From an uncultured Verrucomicrobiota bacterium (GTDB lineage: Bacteria; Verrucomicrobiota; Verrucomicrobiia; Verrucomicrobiales; Verrucomicrobiaceae), in assembly GCA_903848465.1 (NCBI GenBank), contig CAINGK010000122.1:37798-101797 (forward strand): a stretch of 64,000 nucleotides of DNA, in the 5' to 3' direction. The notes beneath the pieces are model-generated. The model made no database searches. It saw nothing but the letters and a program-made list of their open reading frames with translations, and was not told where the DNA came from. A program made the translations under genes and the position numbers. How positions within the stretch are numbered: the stretch's first letter is position 1; every line of letters begins with the position of its first letter. Shown piece after piece: positions 34,104 to 43,114 of this stretch.

Positions 34104-37100
34104 ATGCAGGCCCTCGTCACGCAGCCTTCACGGCTGCATGATTTTTTCATCCGCTCCACTTCTCAGCACCCACAGCGCCCGGCTGTGATTGCCGCCGGGC
34201 GCACCATCTCCTATGCGGAGTTGCACGAGCTCTCCGACCACATCGCCTCCCGCCTCCAGCAGGAAGGCGTGCAGCGTGGTGACCGCGTGGGCATGTGGCT
34301 GCCACGCTCCCTGGAGGCCTATGCCTCGCTGCTGGGTATTTTGAAAGCCGGTGCCGCCTATGTGCCCATGGATGCGGCCTATCCGCCAGACCGCGTGCAG
34401 TTCATCAGCACGGATGCCGAGATCAAGCTCCTCATCACGCTGCCGGAACTTGCCGCTACCCTGGGCGAAGGGAGCGTCAGGCTGCTTGTTCTTGATGCGG
34501 GCTGGGAAATACTGCCCGCCGCGCCCTTGCAGGAAGTTGCGGTCACCACGGACGATCTCGCCTACATCATTTACACCTCCGGCTCCACAGGGCGACCCAA
34601 AGGCGTACCCATCCCGCACGCCTGTGCCTGCCATTTTGTGAATGCGGAAGCCCAGGTGCTGCCGGTGAGCGCGGAAGACCGCGTCTTCCAGGGCTTCTCG
34701 CTCGCCTTTGATGCCTCGGTGGAGGAACTGTGGCTGGCGTGGAGCCATGGAGCCGCGCTGGTTTCCGGCAGCGCCGATTTGCTGCGGGACACCACCGCGC
34801 TGGCCGAACGACTCACCCAGCTTGGCATCACCGTACTGTCCTGCGTGCCCACGCTGCTGGCCATGATGGAGCACGACATTCCCTGCCTGCGCCTGCTTAT
34901 CGTCGGTGGCGAGGCCTGCCCACAGGATCTGGTGCGGCGCTGGACGCGTGGCACCCGCCGCATGGTCAACACCTACGGCCCCACCGAGGCTACGGTCGTC
35001 GCCACCTGGCATGACCTGCATGCCAATGAGCCAGTAAAGATCGGCAAGGCGCTGCCGGGCTATCGCATCTGCGTCGTGGACGACCAGCTTGCGGTTCTGC
35101 CCTCCGGCAAGCCAGGCGAACTCCTCATCGGCGGCCCCTGCCTCACGCCCGGTTATTTGAACCGGCCCGAGCTGAACCAGGAAAAATTCGTCTCCCCAGC
35201 CTGGGCGGAAGGGGCGCGCTGGTACCGCACCGGCGATCTCGTGCGGTTTGATGACGACGAAGCGCTCGAATTCCTCGGGCGCATCGACGATCAGGTGAAG
35301 CTGCGCGGTTTCCGCATCGAGCTCGGCGAAATCGAAAGCGTTATCATGAGTTGCACCGGCGTGGCAGCCGCAGCGGTAGCGGTGAAGCAAGATGCCAACG
35401 GCACCGAATTCATCTCCGCCTATGTAACGCTGAAGCACGCGGCAGTGTGGGATGAAAAGAGCACGCGCCACGCCGTGAGCGAACGCCTGCCTCCCTACAT
35501 GATGCCGGCGGTCTTCTCCGTGCTCGACCACCTGCCCACACTGCCCAGTGGCAAGGTCAGCCGCAAAGCGCTGCCAGACATCACCCTGCCGCTCAGCGCA
35601 CTCGTGGCCCCACCGCCGCCCGGATTTACCCCAGCGCAGCAGATCGTTTATCATCAATGGCAGGCCTGCTTCCCCGGCACCACGCCACGAATAGAAGATG
35701 ACTTTTTCGATCTCGGCGGCCATTCACTGCTCGCCACCCGGATCGTGTCCGAACTGCGGGCGCATTCACGCTGGGCCAATATCTCGGTGATGGATGTCTA
35801 TCATCTGCGCACCCTCGAAGCCTTCGCGCAAAAGCTTGATGAGCTGGAAGCCGTGTGGCGCAAGACCCATCCCACTGCCTCCGACACGAACGAAGTCGAG
35901 GAACGCGCGCCCTCGGAACCCGACCCGAATCTGCCTTCGCGACACTTCTTCTGCGGGCTATTTCAGTTCTTCTCTCTCTACCCGCTCTTTGCACTGGCCT
36001 CCCCCGTGTGGCTGGCAAGCTTCTTTGTGTGGGATGAGATGGTGGCCCAGGACATGAAGTATCAGCTTTTTGTGGCCATCATCGTGGCCATGTCCCTGCT
36101 GTTCAACTTGCAGGTGGTGCAGGCCGCCATCTGCATCATCAGCAAATGGCTCATCATCGGCCGCATCCGTCCGGGGCGTTATCGTCTCTGGGGCTTTTAC
36201 TATTTCCGCTTCTGGCTCGTGCAGCGCATTCATTCCATCTTCAGCCTGGGTCACTTCAGATCCACGCCGATGATCAATCTCTACTTCCGCCTCATGGGCG
36301 TGAAAATCGGCAAGCATGTGCATCTGGGCACGGCGCACTTTGCAGCTTTCGATGTCATCAGCGTTGGGGACCGCACCAGCATCGGGCACGACGCCATGCT
36401 GAATGGTTACACCCTGGAAAATGGCTGGCTCATCATCGGCCCCATCACCATCGGCGCGGATTGTTTCATCGGCTCAAAGGCCCTCGTCAACCGCGACGCC
36501 ACCATGCAGCCAGACTCATCTCTGGATCACGGTTCCATGCTGCCCCCCAGCGCTGTCATACCTGCTGGCGAGTACTGGCATGGCGCGCCTGCCCGCGCCT
36601 CGCAGCGCCCTAATCGTTGGCATCCGGCCCAGGCGGAGCGCCGGAACAGTTTGTGGGTCATGACGCCCGCCTACATGCTCGGCTTGTTCTTCCTCTCCAT
36701 CATCCCCACCGTCGCCATTCTGCCGGAGGCGCTCTTCATTGGCTGGATCGAGGAAGGCGTGAATCTGCACGGCGACACACTCCAGCACATCTTCTCTTAC
36801 AAAAGTGGATTTTGGAAGATCCTCCTCGCTGCGCCCGCCGCCAGCGCTGCGTATGTGGTGGTGCTCTGCCTGATCATCGCCCTAGCGAAAAGACTCCTGG
36901 TCGGGCGCGTCAAGCCGGGCATCTATCCACTGCACAGCCTGTGGTACGTGCGGCACTGGTTCATCGGCTGTTTGATGAACATGAGCCTTGAGCTGCTCTT
37001 CCCGCTCTACGCCTCCATCTATCTGCCGTCCTGGCTGCGGCTGCTCGGTGCCAAATTCGGCAAGAACGTGGAGGTCTCCACCGCAGAAAACTTCAACCCT

Positions 37101-38105
37101 GATCTGCTGGATCTCGATGAAGGCGTCTTCGTAGCGGACGCCGTTTGCCTTGGGGCTTCTGAAATCCGTGAAGGGTGGGTGCGCCTGCTGCCGGTGAAGG
37201 TGGGCAAAAACAGCTTCCTCGGCAACAGCGCCGTCATCCCCGGCGGCACCAGCCTCGGTGCCGACTCCCTGGTTGGCGTGCTCTCCATGCCGCCGCAAAA
37301 TCCTGCCAATGCGTTGCTCAATGACAGCTCCTGGCTCGGCATTCCATCGTTTGCCCTGCCGCACCGCGAAAAGAACACCGGCTTCGGTCTCGAACGCACC
37401 TACAAGCCGACGAAGCGCCTGCGCCTGCTGCGCGCATTGATCGAATTCATCCGCGTCATCCTGCCCACCACCATCTCCATCATCGCCGCTTTCATCATGT
37501 TCCTGCTGCTCTCTGACTTGCTCTACCAGCAAGAATTGGAGTTCGTGGGCACGGTGCTGCTGTTCCCCGTCTTCCTCTTTTTGCTGGGGCTGTTCTGCAT
37601 GGGCTGCACGATTGTCTTGAAGTGGCTCCTCATTGGCCGCTACAAGCCAGCGGAGCACCCGCTCTGGAGCCACTTCGTCTGGCGTACTGAACTCATGGCC
37701 GCCGTGCATGAACACCTGGCCATGCCAGCGCTTGGCGGCATGCTCCTCGGCACGCCCTTTCTGCCCTGGTACTTCCGCTTGCTGGGCGCGCACATCGGGC
37801 GGCGCTGCTGCCTCGAAACGCCCTACCTCACCGAGTTTGATCTGGTTCACCTCGGCAATGACGTCAGCCTTGGCTACCAGGCCGACCCGCAGACGCACCT
37901 CTTCGAGGACCGCGTGATGAAAATGTCCACCGTCAAGATCGGGGACAACTGCTCCGTCGGCCCTCTCTCTGTGGTGCTCTATGACGCTGAAATGAAACCC
38001 GGTTCACGCCTCGACGGCCACTCTCTGCTGATGAAAGGCGAGACCCTGCCGCCCTACACCCGCTGGCATGGCTCTCCCGCCCAGCGCATCGACTCCGCTG
38101 TATGA
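34104..38105 (+). CDS. Pls/PosA-type single-module NRPS (homopolymer synthetase-like)
   Basis: A 1333-residue protein. An adenylation domain fills residues 10-515 (YTSGSTGRPKG, FDASVEELW with Asp203 and Glu207, NTYGPTEAT, WYRTGDLVRF, GRIDDQVKLRGFRIELGEIE, LPSGKVSRK). A carrier domain follows with phosphopantetheine Ser541 in LGGHSL. From about 610 to the end there are three tandem units, each with membrane helices, a KWLLIGRxKPG-like motif, an LRLLGAKxGK-like motif and a hexapeptide-like beta-helix. There is no condensation or thioesterase domain. This is the layout of epsilon-poly-L-lysine synthetase and relatives. Product unknown. It is coupled (ATGA) to a PPTase gene. Confidence 0.92.
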   Translation: MQALVTQPSRLHDFFIRSTSQHPQRPAVIAAGRTISYAELHELSDHIASRLQQEGVQRGDRVGMWLPRSLEAYASLLGILKAGAAYVPMDAAYPPDRVQFISTDAEIKLLITLPELAATLGEGSVRLLVLDAGWEILPAAPLQEVAVTTDDLAYIIYTSGSTGRPKGVPIPHACACHFVNAEAQVLPVSAEDRVFQGFSLAFDASVEELWLAWSHGAALVSGSADLLRDTTALAERLTQLGITVLSCVPTLLAMMEHDIPCLRLLIVGGEACPQDLVRRWTRGTRRMVNTYGPTEATVVATWHDLHANEPVKIGKALPGYRICVVDDQLAVLPSGKPGELLIGGPCLTPGYLNRPELNQEKFVSPAWAEGARWYRTGDLVRFDDDEALEFLGRIDDQVKLRGFRIELGEIESVIMSCTGVAAAAVAVKQDANGTEFISAYVTLKHAAVWDEKSTRHAVSERLPPYMMPAVFSVLDHLPTLPSGKVSRKALPDITLPLSALVAPPPPGFTPAQQIVYHQWQACFPGTTPRIEDDFFDLGGHSLLATRIVSELRAHSRWANISVMDVYHLRTLEAFAQKLDELEAVWRKTHPTASDTNEVEERAPSEPDPNLPSRHFFCGLFQFFSLYPLFALASPVWLASFFVWDEMVAQDMKYQLFVAIIVAMSLLFNLQVVQAAICIISKWLIIGRIRPGRYRLWGFYYFRFWLVQRIHSIFSLGHFRSTPMINLYFRLMGVKIGKHVHLGTAHFAAFDVISVGDRTSIGHDAMLNGYTLENGWLIIGPITIGADCFIGSKALVNRDATMQPDSSLDHGSMLPPSAVIPAGEYWHGAPARASQRPNRWHPAQAERRNSLWVMTPAYMLGLFFLSIIPTVAILPEALFIGWIEEGVNLHGDTLQHIFSYKSGFWKILLAAPAASAAYVVVLCLIIALAKRLLVGRVKPGIYPLHSLWYVRHWFIGCLMNMSLELLFPLYASIYLPSWLRLLGAKFGKNVEVSTAENFNPDLLDLDEGVFVADAVCLGASEIREGWVRLLPVKVGKNSFLGNSAVIPGGTSLGADSLVGVLSMPPQNPANALLNDSSWLGIPSFALPHREKNTGFGLERTYKPTKRLRLLRALIEFIRVILPTTISIIAAFIMFLLLSDLLYQQELEFVGTVLLFPVFLFLLGLFCMGCTIVLKWLLIGRYKPAEHPLWSHFVWRTELMAAVHEHLAMPALGGMLLGTPFLPWYFRLLGAHIGRRCCLETPYLTEFDLVHLGNDVSLGYQADPQTHLFEDRVMKMSTVKIGDNCSVGPLSVVLYDAEMKPGSRLDGHSLLMKGETLPPYTRWHGSPAQRIDSAV

Positions 38106-38722
38106 GTGAGCGGCACGCCAGACTGCCTGAGGTGCAGCCCCTTGCGCTAGACGCCGCTTTACCACCCGATTTGGAGTGCCGCCTGCTCACCCTGGATGCA
38201 CCACGCAGTCAACTCCGCCTTCACGCCCGCACCGTCCTGCTGGAGTTGCTCTCCCATAGATTGCAAATACCCGCAGCGCGCTTGGAGATCGTGCCCGCAC
38301 CAGGCGGCAAGCCCTACTGCCCGCAGGCTGCGGCTGCGGGTCTCAGCTTCAGCCTGTCCTACGCCCCCCCCTACGCCTACCTCCTGCTGGGTCAGGGCAG
38401 ACACATCGGCATCGACATCGAACGTGTCGTCTCTAGCGAGCCCACCTGGAATCTGCTGGAACACGTCTTCACCGAAACGGAACTCCAGCAGTGGCTGCGC
38501 CTCCCGGCCGGAGAGCAGCGTCGCCACGCTTTCACTGCCGCCTGGTCCATCAAGGAGGCCGTGCTCAAAGCGCGCGGCACCGGCCTAGCCGAGCCACCGC
38601 AGAGCGTCGGCGTCGCGTTCTCGGACTGCGGTCACGTCGTGCCTGCCGCCGCCCTACCTGGCACCTGGCAGCCTCTCCATTCGGTTCCAGGGCACGTCGG
38701 CGCGATAGCCCTGCTCGGCTGA
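38102..38722 (+). CDS. Sfp-type 4'-phosphopantetheinyl transferase
   Basis: A 206-residue Sfp/Gsp-type PPTase with the family motifs GIDIERV (magnesium-binding Asp/Glu) and FTAAWSIKEAVLKARGTGL (WxxKEA). It transfers phosphopantetheine from CoA to carrier-protein serines. Its ATG overlaps the synthetase stop in an ATGA, so it almost certainly activates Ser541 of that enzyme. A dedicated, coupled PPTase argues that the synthetase locus is functional and self-contained. Confidence 0.92.
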   Translation: MSERHARLPEVQPLALDAALPPDLECRLLTLDAPRSQLRLHARTVLLELLSHRLQIPAARLEIVPAPGGKPYCPQAAAAGLSFSLSYAPPYAYLLLGQGRHIGIDIERVVSSEPTWNLLEHVFTETELQQWLRLPAGEQRRHAFTAAWSIKEAVLKARGTGLAEPPQSVGVAFSDCGHVVPAAALPGTWQPLHSVPGHVGAIALLG

Positions 38723-38808
38723 TCTAGGCTGAAGCCCCCACATTGAGAAGCCAAGAAATCACTGGCCCCTGCGTGGAAGCAGCTTAGTCTCAGTCACCCC
38801 ACAAAGAC

Positions 38809-39336
38809 ATGCCCACCGAGTTTGATATACAGTACGCTCTGGAGAACACCCAGGTGCTCCATGAGCCGGACCGGCGCATCGACACCTTTGGCAGCACGCA
38901 TTTCGAGTTTCAGATCGTTACCGAACTCATGGATACCGTCGGAGCTGTGCGCGTGCGCGAAGGCCGCATCGAGGCCGAAAAGCCCCTCATTCTCCGCCCA
39001 GAAATGCCCGGCCAGTTTGACTTCGAAGGCTTCGGCCCCGAAGTGGCAGGGTTTGGCGAATTCCTCCGGGACAACCTGCACAAGCTGGCCATCCTCAAAT
39101 ACGGTTTCAAATTCCGTAAAGGCGAGATCAGCGAGCAGATCATCCATGAGTCCATGGAAGAAGTCTGCGGCAAGCTGCTCAGTGACATCCGCACCTCCGG
39201 CAACCCGATGCGTGCGGTCATTCAAGGCGTGGACGACACCTGGGAAATCTGCCTGCTGAAGTTCACTGTCGAGATGATCGAGAAGTCCCAGAACATCAAC
39301 CTCTTCGATTTCAAACGCCGCGGCCTGCTGGGCTGA
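38809..39336 (+). CDS. Conserved protein of unknown function
   Basis: A 175-residue soluble, acidic protein with no signal peptide, membrane helix or recognised motif. Segments such as FGSTHFEFQIVTELMDTVGAVRVREGRI and GQFDFEGFGPEVAGFGEFL look like an ordered, conserved domain. It precedes the LysM protein by 23 bp, suggesting co-transcription with it and accA. Function not assignable. Confidence 0.75.
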   Translation: MPTEFDIQYALENTQVLHEPDRRIDTFGSTHFEFQIVTELMDTVGAVRVREGRIEAEKPLILRPEMPGQFDFEGFGPEVAGFGEFLRDNLHKLAILKYGFKFRKGEISEQIIHESMEEVCGKLLSDIRTSGNPMRAVIQGVDDTWEICLLKFTVEMIEKSQNINLFDFKRRGLLG

Positions 39337-39359
39337 AGGGCTGTTTGTTGGTTCACGCA

Positions 39360-40316
39360 ATGGCTAAGACCCAGATCAAACTGCTGATTTTCCTCATCAC
39401 CGTGGGCTTGGTGGCGGGTACTCTGGCGATGGGCTATTGGGTTTACATGAACATCCTGCTCAAGGAGAGCCAGGTGGAGCATGACATCGCCTCCATGAAG
39501 GCTAAAGACCGCCCACGGGTGGACCCTGGCATCCGCCGTTTCGAAGCCGCCATCGAACTCATCCATCAAGGCAAAATCGACGAAGGCCGCGATGCGCTCT
39601 ACAAACTCTGCCAGCAGTTCCCCGACTCCAAGACCTGCGCCGAGGCCATACGCATCATTGGAGACATCAACATGGACCAGCTCTTCTCCGCGAACTCCGC
39701 CGCCGGAAAGAAAGACTACATCGTACAGCCGGGTGACTTCCTCAATCGCATCGCCAGCAAGCATGAGACCACCGTGGACTCCATCATCCGCTCCAGCGGC
39801 TTGATGAGTTTCAGTCTTCATCCCGGCGATCACCTGACCATCATCCCGATGGATTTCAATCTCGGCGTCAACGTCGCAAAAAAGCAGGTCAAGCTGCTGC
39901 GCAAAGTCGGCGACAAGGAATACCTCTTCAAAGTCTATGAAGCCAAAGATATTCGTCTCCCGCCCGGCATGCGCCTGCCAGTGGAAATGACGCTGGCGGG
40001 AAAAAACTCCGTCTATGACGGCAAGCAAGTGACCTCCACCGACCCCAACTACATCGAAGCGGAAAAATGGATTACCGGCACCAAGTCCGGCATCAGCATC
40101 CGTACCCCACCGGTAGCACGTGCCCTGCCTGTGGAGGAAACGAAAGAGCCGACTCCGGCTGCGAAAAAATCCTCCGCTCATGCTGCATCCCCTGCGGCCA
40201 TGCCTGCTCCCGCCCCTGCCCCTACGGCAGAAACCGGCATCTTCCTCGCCCGCGAAGACATCGAAGAACTCTTTGCGCTCGTGCGCATTGGGTCAAAGTT
40301 GAGCCTCGTGAGATAA
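39360..40316 (+). CDS. Membrane-anchored LysM-domain protein
   Basis: A 318-residue protein with one N-terminal helix (7-29), a TPR-like region (about 58-110; FEAAIELIHQGKIDEGRDALYKLC) and one LysM domain (about 119-163; DYIVQPGDFLNRIASKHETT). A beta-rich segment and a Pro/Ala linker follow, ending in a short conserved helix. LysM domains bind GlcNAc-containing glycans such as peptidoglycan. The ATG at 39360 is chosen over the TTG at 39345. It is co-directional with accA 29 bp downstream. Confidence 0.87.
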   Translation: MAKTQIKLLIFLITVGLVAGTLAMGYWVYMNILLKESQVEHDIASMKAKDRPRVDPGIRRFEAAIELIHQGKIDEGRDALYKLCQQFPDSKTCAEAIRIIGDINMDQLFSANSAAGKKDYIVQPGDFLNRIASKHETTVDSIIRSSGLMSFSLHPGDHLTIIPMDFNLGVNVAKKQVKLLRKVGDKEYLFKVYEAKDIRLPPGMRLPVEMTLAGKNSVYDGKQVTSTDPNYIEAEKWITGTKSGISIRTPPVARALPVEETKEPTPAAKKSSAHAASPAAMPAPAPAPTAETGIFLAREDIEELFALVRIGSKLSLVR

Positions 40317-40345
40317 TCCCTCCCACCCCTTTCCCACCGACCGCC

Positions 40346-41305
40346 ATGAAACAAGTTTTGGAATTCGAAAAACCCATCGTCAAACTCCGCGAAGAAATCG
40401 AGGAGGCCAAAAAGAAGCTCGCCGCCAAGCCTAGCGACAAGCTCGCCCAGCAGATCGTCGATCTCGAAGCCAAGGCCACAACTCTGCAGCGTGATATTCA
40501 TGCCAATCTCTCCCCCTGGCAGCGCGTGCAGATCTCCCGCCACATCGCCCGGCCCTTCATGCTCGATTACGTGAAACACATCACGGATGAATTCGTCGAG
40601 CTGCATGGGGACCGCCACATTGGCGATGACAACGCCATGCCCGCTGGCTTTGCCACCATCGGTGGTCAGCGCGTGGCCATCCTCGGCCACCAGAAAGGCC
40701 GCGACACCAAAGAAAACCTCCTGCGCAACTTCGGCAGCGCCCATCCCGAAGGCTATCGCAAGGCCCTCCGCCTCATGCGCATGGCCGAGAAATTCAGCCT
40801 GCCCATCGTCACCCTCATCGACACCCCCGGAGCCTTCCCCGGCATCGGCGCGGAAGAACGCAACATCGCCGAAGCCATCGCTTTCAACCTGCGCGAGATG
40901 ATGACTCTGCGCACACCCGTCATCGCCATTGTCATTGGTGAAGGCGGTAGTGGAGGTGCCCTCGGCATTGGCATCGCCGACCGCGTGCTCATGATGGAGA
41001 ACGCCTACTATTCCGTCATCAGCCCTGAAGGCTGCGCCGCCATTCTGTGGAAGCACCGCGAGCACGCCCCAGAGGCCGCCTCCGCGCTCAAGCTCAGCGC
41101 CCAGGATCTCTCCAAGCTCGGCATCATTGACGGCATCATCCCCGAACCTCTCGGTGGCGCGCACAACGACCACTTCGCTGCCGCCAGCGCGCTCAAAGAC
41201 GCCGTGCTCGCCACGCTCAAGGAACTCAACGTCATCCCGACCGCACAGCTTCTCGAACAGCGCTACCAGAAATTCCGCGCCCTCGGTCAGTTCACCGAAG
41301 GCTGA
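40346..41305 (+). CDS. accA: Acetyl-CoA carboxylase carboxyltransferase subunit alpha
   Basis: A 319-residue AccA, the same length as the E. coli protein. It transfers the carboxyl group from biotin to acetyl-CoA with AccD, the first committed step of fatty-acid synthesis. Motifs include NLSPWQRVQISRHIARP, LVTLIDTPGAFPG-type PIVTLIDTPGAFPGIGAEER, VIGEGGSGGALGI and YSVISPEGCAAILWK. The ATG at 40346 is the family start although the frame is open much further upstream through the LysM gene in another phase. A terminator follows at 41334. Confidence 0.95.
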   Translation: MKQVLEFEKPIVKLREEIEEAKKKLAAKPSDKLAQQIVDLEAKATTLQRDIHANLSPWQRVQISRHIARPFMLDYVKHITDEFVELHGDRHIGDDNAMPAGFATIGGQRVAILGHQKGRDTKENLLRNFGSAHPEGYRKALRLMRMAEKFSLPIVTLIDTPGAFPGIGAEERNIAEAIAFNLREMMTLRTPVIAIVIGEGGSGGALGIGIADRVLMMENAYYSVISPEGCAAILWKHREHAPEAASALKLSAQDLSKLGIIDGIIPEPLGGAHNDHFAAASALKDAVLATLKELNVIPTAQLLEQRYQKFRALGQFTEG

Positions 41306-41333
41306 GTCAATTTGACCAACAATCCTCGCGAAA

Positions 41334-41361
41334 AGCGGTGCTGTCTTGGCACCGCTTTTTT
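41334..41361 (+). terminator. Rho-independent terminator after accA
   Basis: AGCGGTGC (41334-41341) pairs with GCACCGCT (41349-41356), then a run of Ts. The opposite strand has only a weak T-run, but the convergent barrel gene ending at 41371 may use it too. Confidence 0.85.
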
Positions 41362-41370
41362 GTTGCCACA

Positions 41371-43035
41371 CTAGAAGCTGTACCCAAAGCGCACGCTGCC
41401 GAAATGGGCTTGCTGGTTGTTGCGGAAGAACTGGCCCTGATAGAAGAACAGCAGGTTGAAGCGGTCGGTGAACTGGAAGTTCAGACCTGCACCCGCCACC
41501 ATGTAGTCCTGCCCCGGAGACTGATTGCCACCGCTGGTGCTGAAGGGGGCATTGATCAGTGCCACGCTAGTGCCGTTGTTCTTCAAGTTCTGGCGCTCGT
41601 AGCTCAGACGAAACTGCGAGGTGATGGCCGCCCAGTTTGTCTGCACTTTTTTGGACGTGGTCCAGCCGATGCGGGAGACGAGGGACTCGTAGCTCTGTTT
41701 CCCGTAGCGCAGAGCGGCCGCACCGCCGCCGGTTTCGCTGTAGGCATCCACGCTGCCGTGCAGATAGTCGATGCCTGCGAAGGGGCCGGTAACCAAAGTA
41801 TTATTCTGAAAGCGGAAGTTCCAGCCGGTGTTGTACTGCACTGAGTTGGTGTAGGTGCGCGTGGTGCCCAATGCGTTGGGGAAACCAAAGCCGGGATTGC
41901 GCCTGGAATCCAGCTCATAGGAACCAAAGCTGTAGAGCAGGCTGCTCCAGTAGCTTTTGCGTACAAACGAGAGATAAGCGGAGAGCGCGGGGCCTTCGAG
42001 ATGCAGGCTACCGATGCCGCCGGTGTACCGCTGATCACTGGTGAGGAAGGACGTGGCAAAGCCGAGTGCGAGGCTGCGTGTGAGATGGCGCTCGATGCCG
42101 ACACTGGGGGCCCAGGCATCAATCTGCACTCCGGCCTGACTGCCGACGGCGCTGAGTTTGATGTTGCCGTAGTTTACCGTGGTGAAAAGCTCCCAGCGGC
42201 GGGAACGCGGCACATGTTTGATGATGGAATCCGACCCATCACCCTGACCGGCCACGACGCCATCGTCCATTGCGGAAGCGATGCTGTCATCAGCGGCTTC
42301 CTCTCCTTGGCCAGCGCGGAGATAGAAGAGGTGATTGTTGAGGTCATTGGTGACGGTGCCGCCCGCATTGATGAGCATCTGGCCCTCGGCATTGGCCATA
42401 GGCAGGCCGGTGGCGAAAGCGGACAACACCTCAGGTGGTGGGCCAAAGGTCACAATGAATCGAAACGAGGGGGTAACATTGGAGGTGTAGGTACCGGAGC
42501 TATAAATCCCCAGGCTGGCCAAGGTGGCCCCAGTGAAGGTCATGGAACCCGCGAGCGAACTGCCGGAGACGTAGCCTGAAGGCACGTAAACCAGACTCGA
42601 AGGGATGTTGACTCCAAAGTCCTGGCCTGAAACCGAATTCGGAGCGACAGGCCCGCCGGGACCAAAGGCAGTCCCAGGTGCCGGAGCGAAGCTGTAAAGA
42701 GAGGCACCGGCACCAGAGGAAGAAAAGTACTGCACCGTTGACGGAGTCACGTAGCCAGTGATGTTTTCCGCCGACACGAAAGTCATGCCTGTAAGGTCAA
42801 CGCTGCCTGAATAGGTGATCACCACATCGGCTCCACTTTGCACCGGGAGAGCCGTGATGTCAGCATGAGCGGAGTTTGGCAGGAGCGTGAGCTGTGCCAG
42901 CAGAAGGGCGGCACAGGTAAGCAGGTTGACCCAGCGGAAACGCCCTTGCCGCACAGCAAGACGGAATCTGGCAGCAGGCTGTGGAAATTGGGCTGAACGG
43001 GCTGTAGCGGAGAGTGGAGTGGGCGCGGTTTCCAT
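41371..43035 (-). CDS. Outer-membrane autotransporter-type beta-barrel protein
   Basis: A 554-residue protein with a long N-region and signal peptide (hydrophobic core about 36-52, ending NSAHA). A beta-rich Gly/Ser passenger occupies about 60-270, and a C-terminal barrel of alternating strands ends in RFGYSF with terminal Phe. The barrel strands (ALGFATSFLTSD, YWSSLLYSFGSYELD, FAGIDYLHGSVDAY) match autotransporter barrels. The frame is open to 43143, but the ATG at 43035 suits the extended signal. Expression may be controlled by the LuxR-type gene upstream. Confidence 0.85.
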   Translation of the reverse strand: METAPTPLSATARSAQFPQPAARFRLAVRQGRFRWVNLLTCAALLLAQLTLLPNSAHADITALPVQSGADVVITYSGSVDLTGMTFVSAENITGYVTPSTVQYFSSSGAGASLYSFAPAPGTAFGPGGPVAPNSVSGQDFGVNIPSSLVYVPSGYVSGSSLAGSMTFTGATLASLGIYSSGTYTSNVTPSFRFIVTFGPPPEVLSAFATGLPMANAEGQMLINAGGTVTNDLNNHLFYLRAGQGEEAADDSIASAMDDGVVAGQGDGSDSIIKHVPRSRRWELFTTVNYGNIKLSAVGSQAGVQIDAWAPSVGIERHLTRSLALGFATSFLTSDQRYTGGIGSLHLEGPALSAYLSFVRKSYWSSLLYSFGSYELDSRRNPGFGFPNALGTTRTYTNSVQYNTGWNFRFQNNTLVTGPFAGIDYLHGSVDAYSETGGGAAALRYGKQSYESLVSRIGWTTSKKVQTNWAAITSQFRLSYERQNLKNNGTSVALINAPFSTSGGNQSPGQDYMVAGAGLNFQFTDRFNLLFFYQGQFFRNNQQAHFGSVRFGYSF

Positions 43036-43078
43036 AGTGGTGACTAAGTCACCTAAACCACGACCCCAAATTTGAATA

Positions 43079-43094
43079 CCCCCATGCGTGGGGG
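43079..43094. promoter_or_regulatory. Candidate operator palindrome
   Basis: CCCCC and GGGGG arms flank ATGCGT, 44-59 bp upstream of the barrel-protein ATG and just after the regulator's stop. Its size and position fit a LuxR-type activator site. Inference only. Confidence 0.4.
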
Positions 43095-43114
43095 AAACGC
43101 AAGACCCACCGGTC

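Noticed and set aside
34128..35723. Minus-strand frame opposite the adenylation domain
   Set aside because: Shadow of the NRPS coding sequence with Gly/His/Arg-rich translation and no domain.
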